Assembly (NCBI RefSeq): GCF_037975245.1 | Contig: NC_092562.1 | Coordinates: forward strand, 17,433,521-17,497,520 | From: Apostichopus japonicus | Lineage: Eukaryota > Echinodermata > Holothuroidea > Aspidochirotida > Stichopodidae | Direction: 5' to 3' | Length of the DNA stretch: 64,000 nucleotides | Part shown: positions 49,601 to 61,600 of the stretch, piece by piece | Layout of the letters: each line of letters opens with the position of its first letter | Numbering within the stretch: the stretch's first letter is position 1 | The notes under the pieces: generated by a model | Databases searched by the model: none | What the model saw: the letters and a program-made list of their open reading frames with translations, nothing else | What the model was told of the DNA's origin: nothing | Program-made: the position numbers and the translations under genes

Positions 49601-52600
49601 CAAGTGCCTACACGGGGAGCTGTAAGTATTAGTTAATCCACCTAATATCTCAGTCCAAACAGTGGCGCGATGGCTTGGCGCACTGTACGAGCTGATGATC
49701 GAGACTCTCTTTTGCATCCCTGGTTCGAACCCCGGGTGATGACGTCTTTTGCCGATCTTTTACAGCAAGTGCCTACACGGGGAGCTGTAAGTATTAGTTA
49801 ATCCACCTAATATCTCAGTCCAAACAGTGGCGCGATGGCTTGGCGCACTGTACGAGCTGATGATCGAGACTCTCTTTTGCATCCCTGGTTCGAACCCCGG
49901 GTGATGACGTCTTTTGCCGATCTTTTACAGCAAGTGCCTACACGGGGAGCTGTAAGTATTAGTTAATCCACCTAATATCTCAGTCCAAACAGTGGCGCGA
50001 TGGCTTGGCGCACTGTACGAGCTGATGATCGAGACTCTCTTTTGCATCCCTGGTTCGAACCCCGGGTGATGACGTCTTTTGCCGATCTTTTACAGCAAGT
50101 GCCTACACGGGGAGCTGTAAGTATTAGTTAATCCACCTAATATCTCAGTCCAAACAGTGGCGCGATGGCTTGGCGCACTGTACGAGCTGATGATCGAGAC
50201 TCTCTTTTGCATCCCTGGTTCGAACCCCGGGTGATGACGTCTTTTGCCGATCTTTTACAGCAAGTGCCTACACGGGGAGCTGTAAGTATTAGTTAATCCA
50301 CCTAATATCTCAGTCCAAACAGTGGCGCGATGGCTTGGCGCACTGTACGAGCTGATGATCGAGACTCTCTTTTGCATCCCTGGTTCGAACCCCGGGTGAT
50401 GACGTCTTTTGCCGATCTTTTACAGCAAGTGCCTACACGGGGAGCTGTAAGTATTAGTTAATCCACCTAATATCTCAGTCCAAACAGTGGCGCGATGGCT
50501 TGGCGCACTGTACGAGCTGATGATCGAGACTCTCTTTTGCATCCCTGGTTCGAACCCCGGGTGATGACGTCTTTTGCCGATCTTTTACAGCAAGTGCCTA
50601 CACGGGGAGCTGTAAGTATTAGTTAATCCACCTAATATCTCAGTCCAAACAGTGGCGCGATGGCTTGGCGCACTGTACGAGCTGATGATCGAGACTCTCT
50701 TTTGCATCCCTGGTTCGAACCCCGGGTGATGACGTCTTTTGCCGATCTTTTACAGCAAGTGCCTACACGGGGAGCTGTAAGTATTAGTTAATCCACCTAA
50801 TATCTCAGTCCAAACAGTGGCGCGATGGCTTGGCGCACTGTACGAGCTGATGATCGAGACTCTCTTTTGCATCCCTGGTTCGAACCCCGGGTGATGACGT
50901 CTTTTGCCGATCTTTTACAGCAAGTGCCTACACGGGGAGCTGTAAGTATTAGTTAATCCACCTAATATCTCAGTCCAAACAGTGGCGCGATGGCTTGGCG
51001 CACTGTACGAGCTGATGATCGAGACTCTCTTTTGCATCCCTGGTTCGAACCCCGGGTGATGACGTCTTTTGCCGATCTTTTACAGCAAGTGCCTACACGG
51101 GGAGCTGTAAGTATTAGTTAATCCACCTAATATCTCAGTCCAAACAGTGGCGCGATGGCTTGGCGCACTGTACGAGCTGATGATCGAGACTCTCTTTTGC
51201 ATCCCTGGTTCGAACCCCGGGTGATGACGTCTTTTGCCGATCTTTTACAGCAAGTGCCTACACGGGGAGCTGTAAGTATTAGTTAATCCACCTAATATCT
51301 CAGTCCAAACAGTGGCGCGATGGCTTGGCGCACTGTACGAGCTGATGATCGAGACTCTCTTTTGCATCCCTGGTTCGAACCCCGGGTGATGACGTCTTTT
51401 GCCGATCTTTTACAGCAAGTGCCTACACGGGGAGCTGTAAGTATTAGTTAATCCACCTAATATCTCAGTCCAAACAGTGGCGCGATGGCTTGGCGCACTG
51501 TACGAGCTGATGATCGAGACTCTCTTTTGCATCCCTGGTTCGAACCCCGGGTGATGACGTCTTTTGCCGATCTTTTACAGCAAGTGCCTACACGGGGAGC
51601 TGTAAGTATTAGTTAATCCACCTAATATCTCAGTCCAAACAGTGGCGCGATGGCTTGGCGCACTGTACGAGCTGATGATCGAGACTCTCTTTTGCATCCC
51701 TGGTTCGAACCCCGGGTGATGACGTCTTTTGCCGATCTTTTACAGCAAGTGCCTACACGGGGAGCTGTAAGTATTAGTTAATCCACCTAATATCTCAGTC
51801 CAAACAGTGGCGCGATGGCTTGGCGCACTGTACGAGCTGATGATCGAGACTCTCTTTTGCATCCCTGGTTCGAACCCCGGGTGATGACGTCTTTTGCCGA
51901 TCTTTTACAGCAAGTGCCTACACGGGGAGCTGTAAGTATTAGTTAATCCACCTAATATCTCAGTCCAAACAGTGGCGCGATGGCTTGGCGCACTGTACGA
52001 GCTGATGATCGAGACTCTCTTTTGCATCCCTGGTTCGAACCCCGGGTGATGACGTCTTTTGCCGATCTTTTACAGCAAGTGCCTACACGGGGAGCTGTAA
52101 GTATTAGTTAATCCACCTAATATCTCAGTCCAAACAGTGGCGCGATGGCTTGGCGCACTGTACGAGCTGATGATCGAGACTCTCTTTTGCATCCCTGGTT
52201 CGAACCCCGGGTGATGACGTCTTTTGCCGATCTTTTACAGCAAGTGCCTACACGGGGAGCTGTAAGTATTAGTTAATCCACCTAATATCTCAGTCCAAAC
52301 AGTGGCGCGATGGCTTGGCGCACTGTACGAGCTGATGATCGAGACTCTCTTTTGCATCCCTGGTTCGAACCCCGGGTGATGACGTCTTTTGCCGATCTTT
52401 TACAGCAAGTGCCTACACGGGGAGCTGTAAGTATTAGTTAATCCACCTAATATCTCAGTCCAAACAGTGGCGCGATGGCTTGGCGCACTGTACGAGCTGA
52501 TGATCGAGACTCTCTTTTGCATCCCTGGTTCGAACCCCGGGTGATGACGTCTTTTGCCGATCTTTTACAGCAAGTGCCTACACGGGGAGCTGTAAGTATT

Positions 52601-55600
52601 AGTTAATCCACCTAATATCTCAGTCCAAACAGTGGCGCGATGGCTTGGCGCACTGTACGAGCTGATGATCGAGACTCTCTTTTGCATCCCTGGTTCGAAC
52701 CCCGGGTGATGACGTCTTTTGCCGATCTTTTACAGCAAGTGCCTACACGGGGAGCTGTAAGTATTAGTTAATCCACCTAATATCTCAGTCCAAACAGTGG
52801 CGCGATGGCTTGGCGCACTGTACGAGCTGATGATCGAGACTCTCTTTTGCATCCCTGGTTCGAACCCCGGGTGATGACGTCTTTTGCCGATCTTTTACAG
52901 CAAGTGCCTACACGGGGAGCTGTAAGTATTAGTTAATCCACCTAATATCTCAGTCCAAACAGTGGCGCGATGGCTTGGCGCACTGTACGAGCTGATGATC
53001 GAGACTCTCTTTTGCATCCCTGGTTCGAACCCCGGGTGATGACGTCTTTTGCCGATCTTTTACAGCAAGTGCCTACACGGGGAGCTGTAAGTATTAGTTA
53101 ATCCACCTAATATCTCAGTCCAAACAGTGGCGCGATGGCTTGGCGCACTGTACGAGCTGATGATCGAGACTCTCTTTTGCATCCCTGGTTCGAACCCCGG
53201 GTGATGACGTCTTTTGCCGATCTTTTACAGCAAGTGCCTACACGGGGAGCTGTAAGTATTAGTTAATCCACCTAATATCTCAGTCCAAACAGTGGCGCGA
53301 TGGCTTGGCGCACTGTACGAGCTGATGATCGAGACTCTCTTTTGCATCCCTGGTTCGAACCCCGGGTGATGACGTCTTTTGCCGATCTTTTACAGCAAGT
53401 GCCTACACGGGGAGCTGTAAGTATTAGTTAATCCACCTAATATCTCAGTCCAAACAGTGGCGCGATGGCTTGGCGCACTGTACGAGCTGATGATCGAGAC
53501 TCTCTTTTGCATCCCTGGTTCGAACCCCGGGTGATGACGTCTTTTGCCGATCTTTTACAGCAAGTGCCTACACGGGGAGCTGTAAGTATTAGTTAATCCA
53601 CCTAATATCTCAGTCCAAACAGTGGCGCGATGGCTTGGCGCACTGTACGAGCTGATGATCGAGACTCTCTTTTGCATCCCTGGTTCGAACCCCGGGTGAT
53701 GACGTCTTTTGCCGATCTTTTACAGCAAGTGCCTACACGGGGAGCTGTAAGTATTAGTTAATCCACCTAATATCTCAGTCCAAACAGTGGCGCGATGGCT
53801 TGGCGCACTGTACGAGCTGATGATCGAGACTCTCTTTTGCATCCCTGGTTCGAACCCCGGGTGATGACGTCTTTTGCCGATCTTTTACAGCAAGTGCCTA
53901 CACGGGGAGCTGTAAGTATTAGTTAATCCACCTAATATCTCAGTCCAAACAGTGGCGCGATGGCTTGGCGCACTGTACGAGCTGATGATCGAGACTCTCT
54001 TTTGCATCCCTGGTTCGAACCCCGGGTGATGACGTCTTTTGCCGATCTTTTACAGCAAGTGCCTACACGGGGAGCTGTAAGTATTAGTTAATCCACCTAA
54101 TATCTCAGTCCAAACAGTGGCGCGATGGCTTGGCGCACTGTACGAGCTGATGATCGAGACTCTCTTTTGCATCCCTGGTTCGAACCCCGGGTGATGACGT
54201 CTTTTGCCGATCTTTTACAGCAAGTGCCTACACGGGGAGCTGTAAGTATTAGTTAATCCACCTAATATCTCAGTCCAAACAGTGGCGCGATGGCTTGGCG
54301 CACTGTACGAGCTGATGATCGAGACTCTCTTTTGCATCCCTGGTTCGAACCCCGGGTGATGACGTCTTTTGCCGATCTTTTACAGCAAGTGCCTACACGG
54401 GGAGCTGTAAGTATTAGTTAATCCACCTAATATCTCAGTCCAAACAGTGGCGCGATGGCTTGGCGCACTGTACGAGCTGATGATCGAGACTCTCTTTTGC
54501 ATCCCTGGTTCGAACCCCGGGTGATGACGTCTTTTGCCGATCTTTTACAGCAAGTGCCTACACGGGGAGCTGTAAGTATTAGTTAATCCACCTAATATCT
54601 CAGTCCAAACAGTGGCGCGATGGCTTGGCGCACTGTACGAGCTGATGATCGAGACTCTCTTTTGCATCCCTGGTTCGAACCCCGGGTGATGACGTCTTTT
54701 GCCGATCTTTTACAGCAAGTGCCTACACGGGGAGCTGTAAGTATTAGTTAATCCACCTAATATCTCAGTCCAAACAGTGGCGCGATGGCTTGGCGCACTG
54801 TACGAGCTGATGATCGAGACTCTCTTTTGCATCCCTGGTTCGAACCCCGGGTGATGACGTCTTTTGCCGATCTTTTACAGCAAGTGCCTACACGGGGAGC
54901 TGTAAGTATTAGTTAATCCACCTAATATCTCAGTCCAAACAGTGGCGCGATGGCTTGGCGCACTGTACGAGCTGATGATCGAGACTCTCTTTTGCATCCC
55001 TGGTTCGAACCCCGGGTGATGACGTCTTTTGCCGATCTTTTACAGCAAGTGCCTACACGGGGAGCTGTAAGTATTAGTTAATCCACCTAATATCTCAGTC
55101 CAAACAGTGGCGCGATGGCTTGGCGCACTGTACGAGCTGATGATCGAGACTCTCTTTTGCATCCCTGGTTCGAACCCCGGGTGATGACGTCTTTTGCCGA
55201 TCTTTTACAGCAAGTGCCTACACGGGGAGCTGTAAGTATTAGTTAATCCACCTAATATCTCAGTCCAAACAGTGGCGCGATGGCTTGGCGCACTGTACGA
55301 GCTGATGATCGAGACTCTCTTTTGCATCCCTGGTTCGAACCCCGGGTGATGACGTCTTTTGCCGATCTTTTACAGCAAGTGCCTACACGGGGAGCTGTAA
55401 GTATTAGTTAATCCACCTAATATCTCAGTCCAAACAGTGGCGCGATGGCTTGGCGCACTGTACGAGCTGATGATCGAGACTCTCTTTTGCATCCCTGGTT
55501 CGAACCCCGGGTGATGACGTCTTTTGCCGATCTTTTACAGCAAGTGCCTACACGGGGAGCTGTAAGTATTAGTTAATCCACCTAATATCTCAGTCCAAAC

Positions 55601-58600
55601 AGTGGCGCGATGGCTTGGCGCACTGTACGAGCTGATGATCGAGACTCTCTTTTGCATCCCTGGTTCGAACCCCGGGTGATGACGTCTTTTGCCGATCTTT
55701 TACAGCAAGTGCCTACACGGGGAGCTGTAAGTATTAGTTAATCCACCTAATATCTCAGTCCAAACAGTGGCGCGATGGCTTGGCGCACTGTACGAGCTGA
55801 TGATCGAGACTCTCTTTTGCATCCCTGGTTCGAACCCCGGGTGATGACGTCTTTTGCCGATCTTTTACAGCAAGTGCCTACACGGGGAGCTGTAAGTATT
55901 AGTTAATCCACCTAATATCTCAGTCCAAACAGTGGCGCGATGGCTTGGCGCACTGTACGAGCTGATGATCGAGACTCTCTTTTGCATCCCTGGTTCGAAC
56001 CCCGGGTGATGACGTCTTTTGCCGATCTTTTACAGCAAGTGCCTACACGGGGAGCTGTAAGTATTAGTTAATCCACCTAATATCTCAGTCCAAACAGTGG
56101 CGCGATGGCTTGGCGCACTGTACGAGCTGATGATCGAGACTCTCTTTTGCATCCCTGGTTCGAACCCCGGGTGATGACGTCTTTTGCCGATCTTTTACAG
56201 CAAGTGCCTACACGGGGAGCTGTAAGTATTAGTTAATCCACCTAATATCTCAGTCCAAACAGTGGCGCGATGGCTTGGCGCACTGTACGAGCTGATGATC
56301 GAGACTCTCTTTTGCATCCCTGGTTCGAACCCCGGGTGATGACGTCTTTTGCCGATCTTTTACAGCAAGTGCCTACACGGGGAGCTGTAAGTATTAGTTA
56401 ATCCACCTAATATCTCAGTCCAAACAGTGGCGCGATGGCTTGGCGCACTGTACGAGCTGATGATCGAGACTCTCTTTTGCATCCCTGGTTCGAACCCCGG
56501 GTGATGACGTCTTTTGCCGATCTTTTACAGCAAGTGCCTACACGGGGAGCTGTAAGTATTAGTTAATCCACCTAATATCTCAGTCCAAACAGTGGCGCGA
56601 TGGCTTGGCGCACTGTACGAGCTGATGATCGAGACTCTCTTTTGCATCCCTGGTTCGAACCCCGGGTGATGACGTCTTTTGCCGATCTTTTACAGCAAGT
56701 GCCTACACGGGGAGCTGTAAGTATTAGTTAATCCACCTAATATCTCAGTCCAAACAGTGGCGCGATGGCTTGGCGCACTGTACGAGCTGATGATCGAGAC
56801 TCTCTTTTGCATCCCTGGTTCGAACCCCGGGTGATGACGTCTTTTGCCGATCTTTTACAGCAAGTGCCTACACGGGGAGCTGTAAGTATTAGTTAATCCA
56901 CCTAATATCTCAGTCCAAACAGTGGCGCGATGGCTTGGCGCACTGTACGAGCTGATGATCGAGACTCTCTTTTGCATCCCTGGTTCGAACCCCGGGTGAT
57001 GACGTCTTTTGCCGATCTTTTACAGCAAGTGCCTACACGGGGAGCTGTAAGTATTAGTTAATCCACCTAATATCTCAGTCCAAACAGTGGCGCGATGGCT
57101 TGGCGCACTGTACGAGCTGATGATCGAGACTCTCTTTTGCATCCCTGGTTCGAACCCCGGGTGATGACGTCTTTTGCCGATCTTTTACAGCAAGTGCCTA
57201 CACGGGGAGCTGTAAGTATTAGTTAATCCACCTAATATCTCAGTCCAAACAGTGGCGCGATGGCTTGGCGCACTGTACGAGCTGATGATCGAGACTCTCT
57301 TTTGCATCCCTGGTTCGAACCCCGGGTGATGACGTCTTTTGCCGATCTTTTACAGCAAGTGCCTACACGGGGAGCTGTAAGTATTAGTTAATCCACCTAA
57401 TATCTCAGTCCAAACAGTGGCGCGATGGCTTGGCGCACTGTACGAGCTGATGATCGAGACTCTCTTTTGCATCCCTGGTTCGAACCCCGGGTGATGACGT
57501 CTTTTGCCGATCTTTTACAGCAAGTGCCTACACGGGGAGCTGTAAGTATTAGTTAATCCACCTAATATCTCAGTCCAAACAGTGGCGCGATGGCTTGGCG
57601 CACTGTACGAGCTGATGATCGAGACTCTCTTTTGCATCCCTGGTTCGAACCCCGGGTGATGACGTCTTTTGCCGATCTTTTACAGCAAGTGCCTACACGG
57701 GGAGCTGTAAGTATTAGTTAATCCACCTAATATCTCAGTCCAAACAGTGGCGCGATGGCTTGGCGCACTGTACGAGCTGATGATCGAGACTCTCTTTTGC
57801 ATCCCTGGTTCGAACCCCGGGTGATGACGTCTTTTGCCGATCTTTTACAGCAAGTGCCTACACGGGGAGCTGTAAGTATTAGTTAATCCACCTAATATCT
57901 CAGTCCAAACAGTGGCGCGATGGCTTGGCGCACTGTACGAGCTGATGATCGAGACTCTCTTTTGCATCCCTGGTTCGAACCCCGGGTGATGACGTCTTTT
58001 GCCGATCTTTTACAGCAAGTGCCTACACGGGGAGCTGTAAGTATTAGTTAATCCACCTAATATCTCAGTCCAAACAGTGGCGCGATGGCTTGGCGCACTG
58101 TACGAGCTGATGATCGAGACTCTCTTTTGCATCCCTGGTTCGAACCCCGGGTGATGACGTCTTTTGCCGATCTTTTACAGCAAGTGCCTACACGGGGAGC
58201 TGTAAGTATTAGTTAATCCACCTAATATCTCAGTCCAAACAGTGGCGCGATGGCTTGGCGCACTGTACGAGCTGATGATCGAGACTCTCTTTTGCATCCC
58301 TGGTTCGAACCCCGGGTGATGACGTCTTTTGCCGATCTTTTACAGCAAGTGCCTACACGGGGAGCTGTAAGTATTAGTTAATCCACCTAATATCTCAGTC
58401 CAAACAGTGGCGCGATGGCTTGGCGCACTGTACGAGCTGATGATCGAGACTCTCTTTTGCATCCCTGGTTCGAACCCCGGGTGATGACGTCTTTTGCCGA
58501 TCTTTTACAGCAAGTGCCTACACGGGGAGCTGTAAGTATTAGTTAATCCACCTAATATCTCAGTCCAAACAGTGGCGCGATGGCTTGGCGCACTGTACGA

Positions 58601-61600
58601 GCTGATGATCGAGACTCTCTTTTGCATCCCTGGTTCGAACCCCGGGTGATGACGTCTTTTGCCGATCTTTTACAGCAAGTGCCTACACGGGGAGCTGTAA
58701 GTATTAGTTAATCCACCTAATATCTCAGTCCAAACAGTGGCGCGATGGCTTGGCGCACTGTACGAGCTGATGATCGAGACTCTCTTTTGCATCCCTGGTT
58801 CGAACCCCGGGTGATGACGTCTTTTGCCGATCTTTTACAGCAAGTGCCTACACGGGGAGCTGTAAGTATTAGTTAATCCACCTAATATCTCAGTCCAAAC
58901 AGTGGCGCGATGGCTTGGCGCACTGTACGAGCTGATGATCGAGACTCTCTTTTGCATCCCTGGTTCGAACCCCGGGTGATGACGTCTTTTGCCGATCTTT
59001 TACAGCAAGTGCCTACACGGGGAGCTGTAAGTATTAGTTAATCCACCTAATATCTCAGTCCAAACAGTGGCGCGATGGCTTGGCGCACTGTACGAGCTGA
59101 TGATCGAGACTCTCTTTTGCATCCCTGGTTCGAACCCCGGGTGATGACGTCTTTTGCCGATCTTTTACAGCAAGTGCCTACACGGGGAGCTGTAAGTATT
59201 AGTTAATCCACCTAATATCTCAGTCCAAACAGTGGCGCGATGGCTTGGCGCACTGTACGAGCTGATGATCGAGACTCTCTTTTGCATCCCTGGTTCGAAC
59301 CCCGGGTGATGACGTCTTTTGCCGATCTTTTACAGCAAGTGCCTACACGGGGAGCTGTAAGTATTAGTTAATCCACCTAATATCTCAGTCCAAACAGTGG
59401 CGCGATGGCTTGGCGCACTGTACGAGCTGATGATCGAGACTCTCTTTTGCATCCCTGGTTCGAACCCCGGGTGATGACGTCTTTTGCCGATCTTTTACAG
59501 CAAGTGCCTACACGGGGAGCTGTAAGTATTAGTTAATCCACCTAATATCTCAGTCCAAACAGTGGCGCGATGGCTTGGCGCACTGTACGAGCTGATGATC
59601 GAGACTCTCTTTTGCATCCCTGGTTCGAACCCCGGGTGATGACGTCTTTTGCCGATCTTTTACAGCAAGTGCCTACACGGGGAGCTGTAAGTATTAGTTA
59701 ATCCACCTAATATCTCAGTCCAAACAGTGGCGCGATGGCTTGGCGCACTGTACGAGCTGATGATCGAGACTCTCTTTTGCATCCCTGGTTCGAACCCCGG
59801 GTGATGACGTCTTTTGCCGATCTTTTACAGCAAGTGCCTACACGGGGAGCTGTAAGTATTAGTTAATCCACCTAATATCTCAGTCCAAACAGTGGCGCGA
59901 TGGCTTGGCGCACTGTACGAGCTGATGATCGAGACTCTCTTTTGCATCCCTGGTTCGAACCCCGGGTGATGACGTCTTTTGCCGATCTTTTACAGCAAGT
60001 GCCTACACGGGGAGCTGTAAGTATTAGTTAATCCACCTAATATCTCAGTCCAAACAGTGGCGCGATGGCTTGGCGCACTGTACGAGCTGATGATCGAGAC
60101 TCTCTTTTGCATCCCTGGTTCGAACCCCGGGTGATGACGTCTTTTGCCGATCTTTTACAGCAAGTGCCTACACGGGGAGCTGTAAGTATTAGTTAATCCA
60201 CCTAATATCTCAGTCCAAACAGTGGCGCGATGGCTTGGCGCACTGTACGAGCTGATGATCGAGACTCTCTTTTGCATCCCTGGTTCGAACCCCGGGTGAT
60301 GACGTCTTTTGCCGATCTTTTACAGCAAGTGCCTACACGGGGAGCTGTAAGTATTAGTTAATCCACCTAATATCTCAGTCCAAACAGTGGCGCGATGGCT
60401 TGGCGCACTGTACGAGCTGATGATCGAGACTCTCTTTTGCATCCCTGGTTCGAACCCCGGGTGATGACGTCTTTTGCCGATCTTTTACAGCAAGTGCCTA
60501 CACGGGGAGCTGTAAGTATTAGTTAATCCACCTAATATCTCAGTCCAAACAGTGGCGCGATGGCTTGGCGCACTGTACGAGCTGATGATCGAGACTCTCT
60601 TTTGCATCCCTGGTTCGAACCCCGGGTGATGACGTCTTTTGCCGATCTTTTACAGCAAGTGCCTACACGGGGAGCTGTAAGTATTAGTTAATCCACCTAA
60701 TATCTCAGTCCAAACAGTGGCGCGATGGCTTGGCGCACTGTACGAGCTGATGATCGAGACTCTCTTTTGCATCCCTGGTTCGAACCCCGGGTGATGACGT
60801 CTTTTGCCGATCTTTTACAGCAAGTGCCTACACGGGGAGCTGTAAGTATTAGTTAATCCACCTAATATCTCAGTCCAAACAGTGGCGCGATGGCTTGGCG
60901 CACTGTACGAGCTGATGATCGAGACTCTCTTTTGCATCCCTGGTTCGAACCCCGGGTGATGACGTCTTTTGCCGATCTTTTACAGCAAGTGCCTACACGG
61001 GGAGCTGTAAGTATTAGTTAATCCACCTAATATCTCAGTCCAAACAGTGGCGCGATGGCTTGGCGCACTGTACGAGCTGATGATCGAGACTCTCTTTTGC
61101 ATCCCTGGTTCGAACCCCGGGTGATGACGTCTTTTGCCGATCTTTTACAGCAAGTGCCTACACGGGGAGCTGTAAGTATTAGTTAATCCACCTAATATCT
61201 CAGTCCAAACAGTGGCGCGATGGCTTGGCGCACTGTACGAGCTGATGATCGAGACTCTCTTTTGCATCCCTGGTTCGAACCCCGGGTGATGACGTCTTTT
61301 GCCGATCTTTTACAGCAAGTGCCTACACGGGGAGCTGTAAGTATTAGTTAATCCACCTAATATCTCAGTCCAAACAGTGGCGCGATGGCTTGGCGCACTG
61401 TACGAGCTGATGATCGAGACTCTCTTTTGCATCCCTGGTTCGAACCCCGGGTGATGACGTCTTTTGCCGATCTTTTACAGCAAGTGCCTACACGGGGAGC
61501 TGTAAGTATTAGTTAATCCACCTAATATCTCAGTCCAAACAGTGGCGCGATGGCTTGGCGCACTGTACGAGCTGATGATCGAGACTCTCTTTTGCATCCC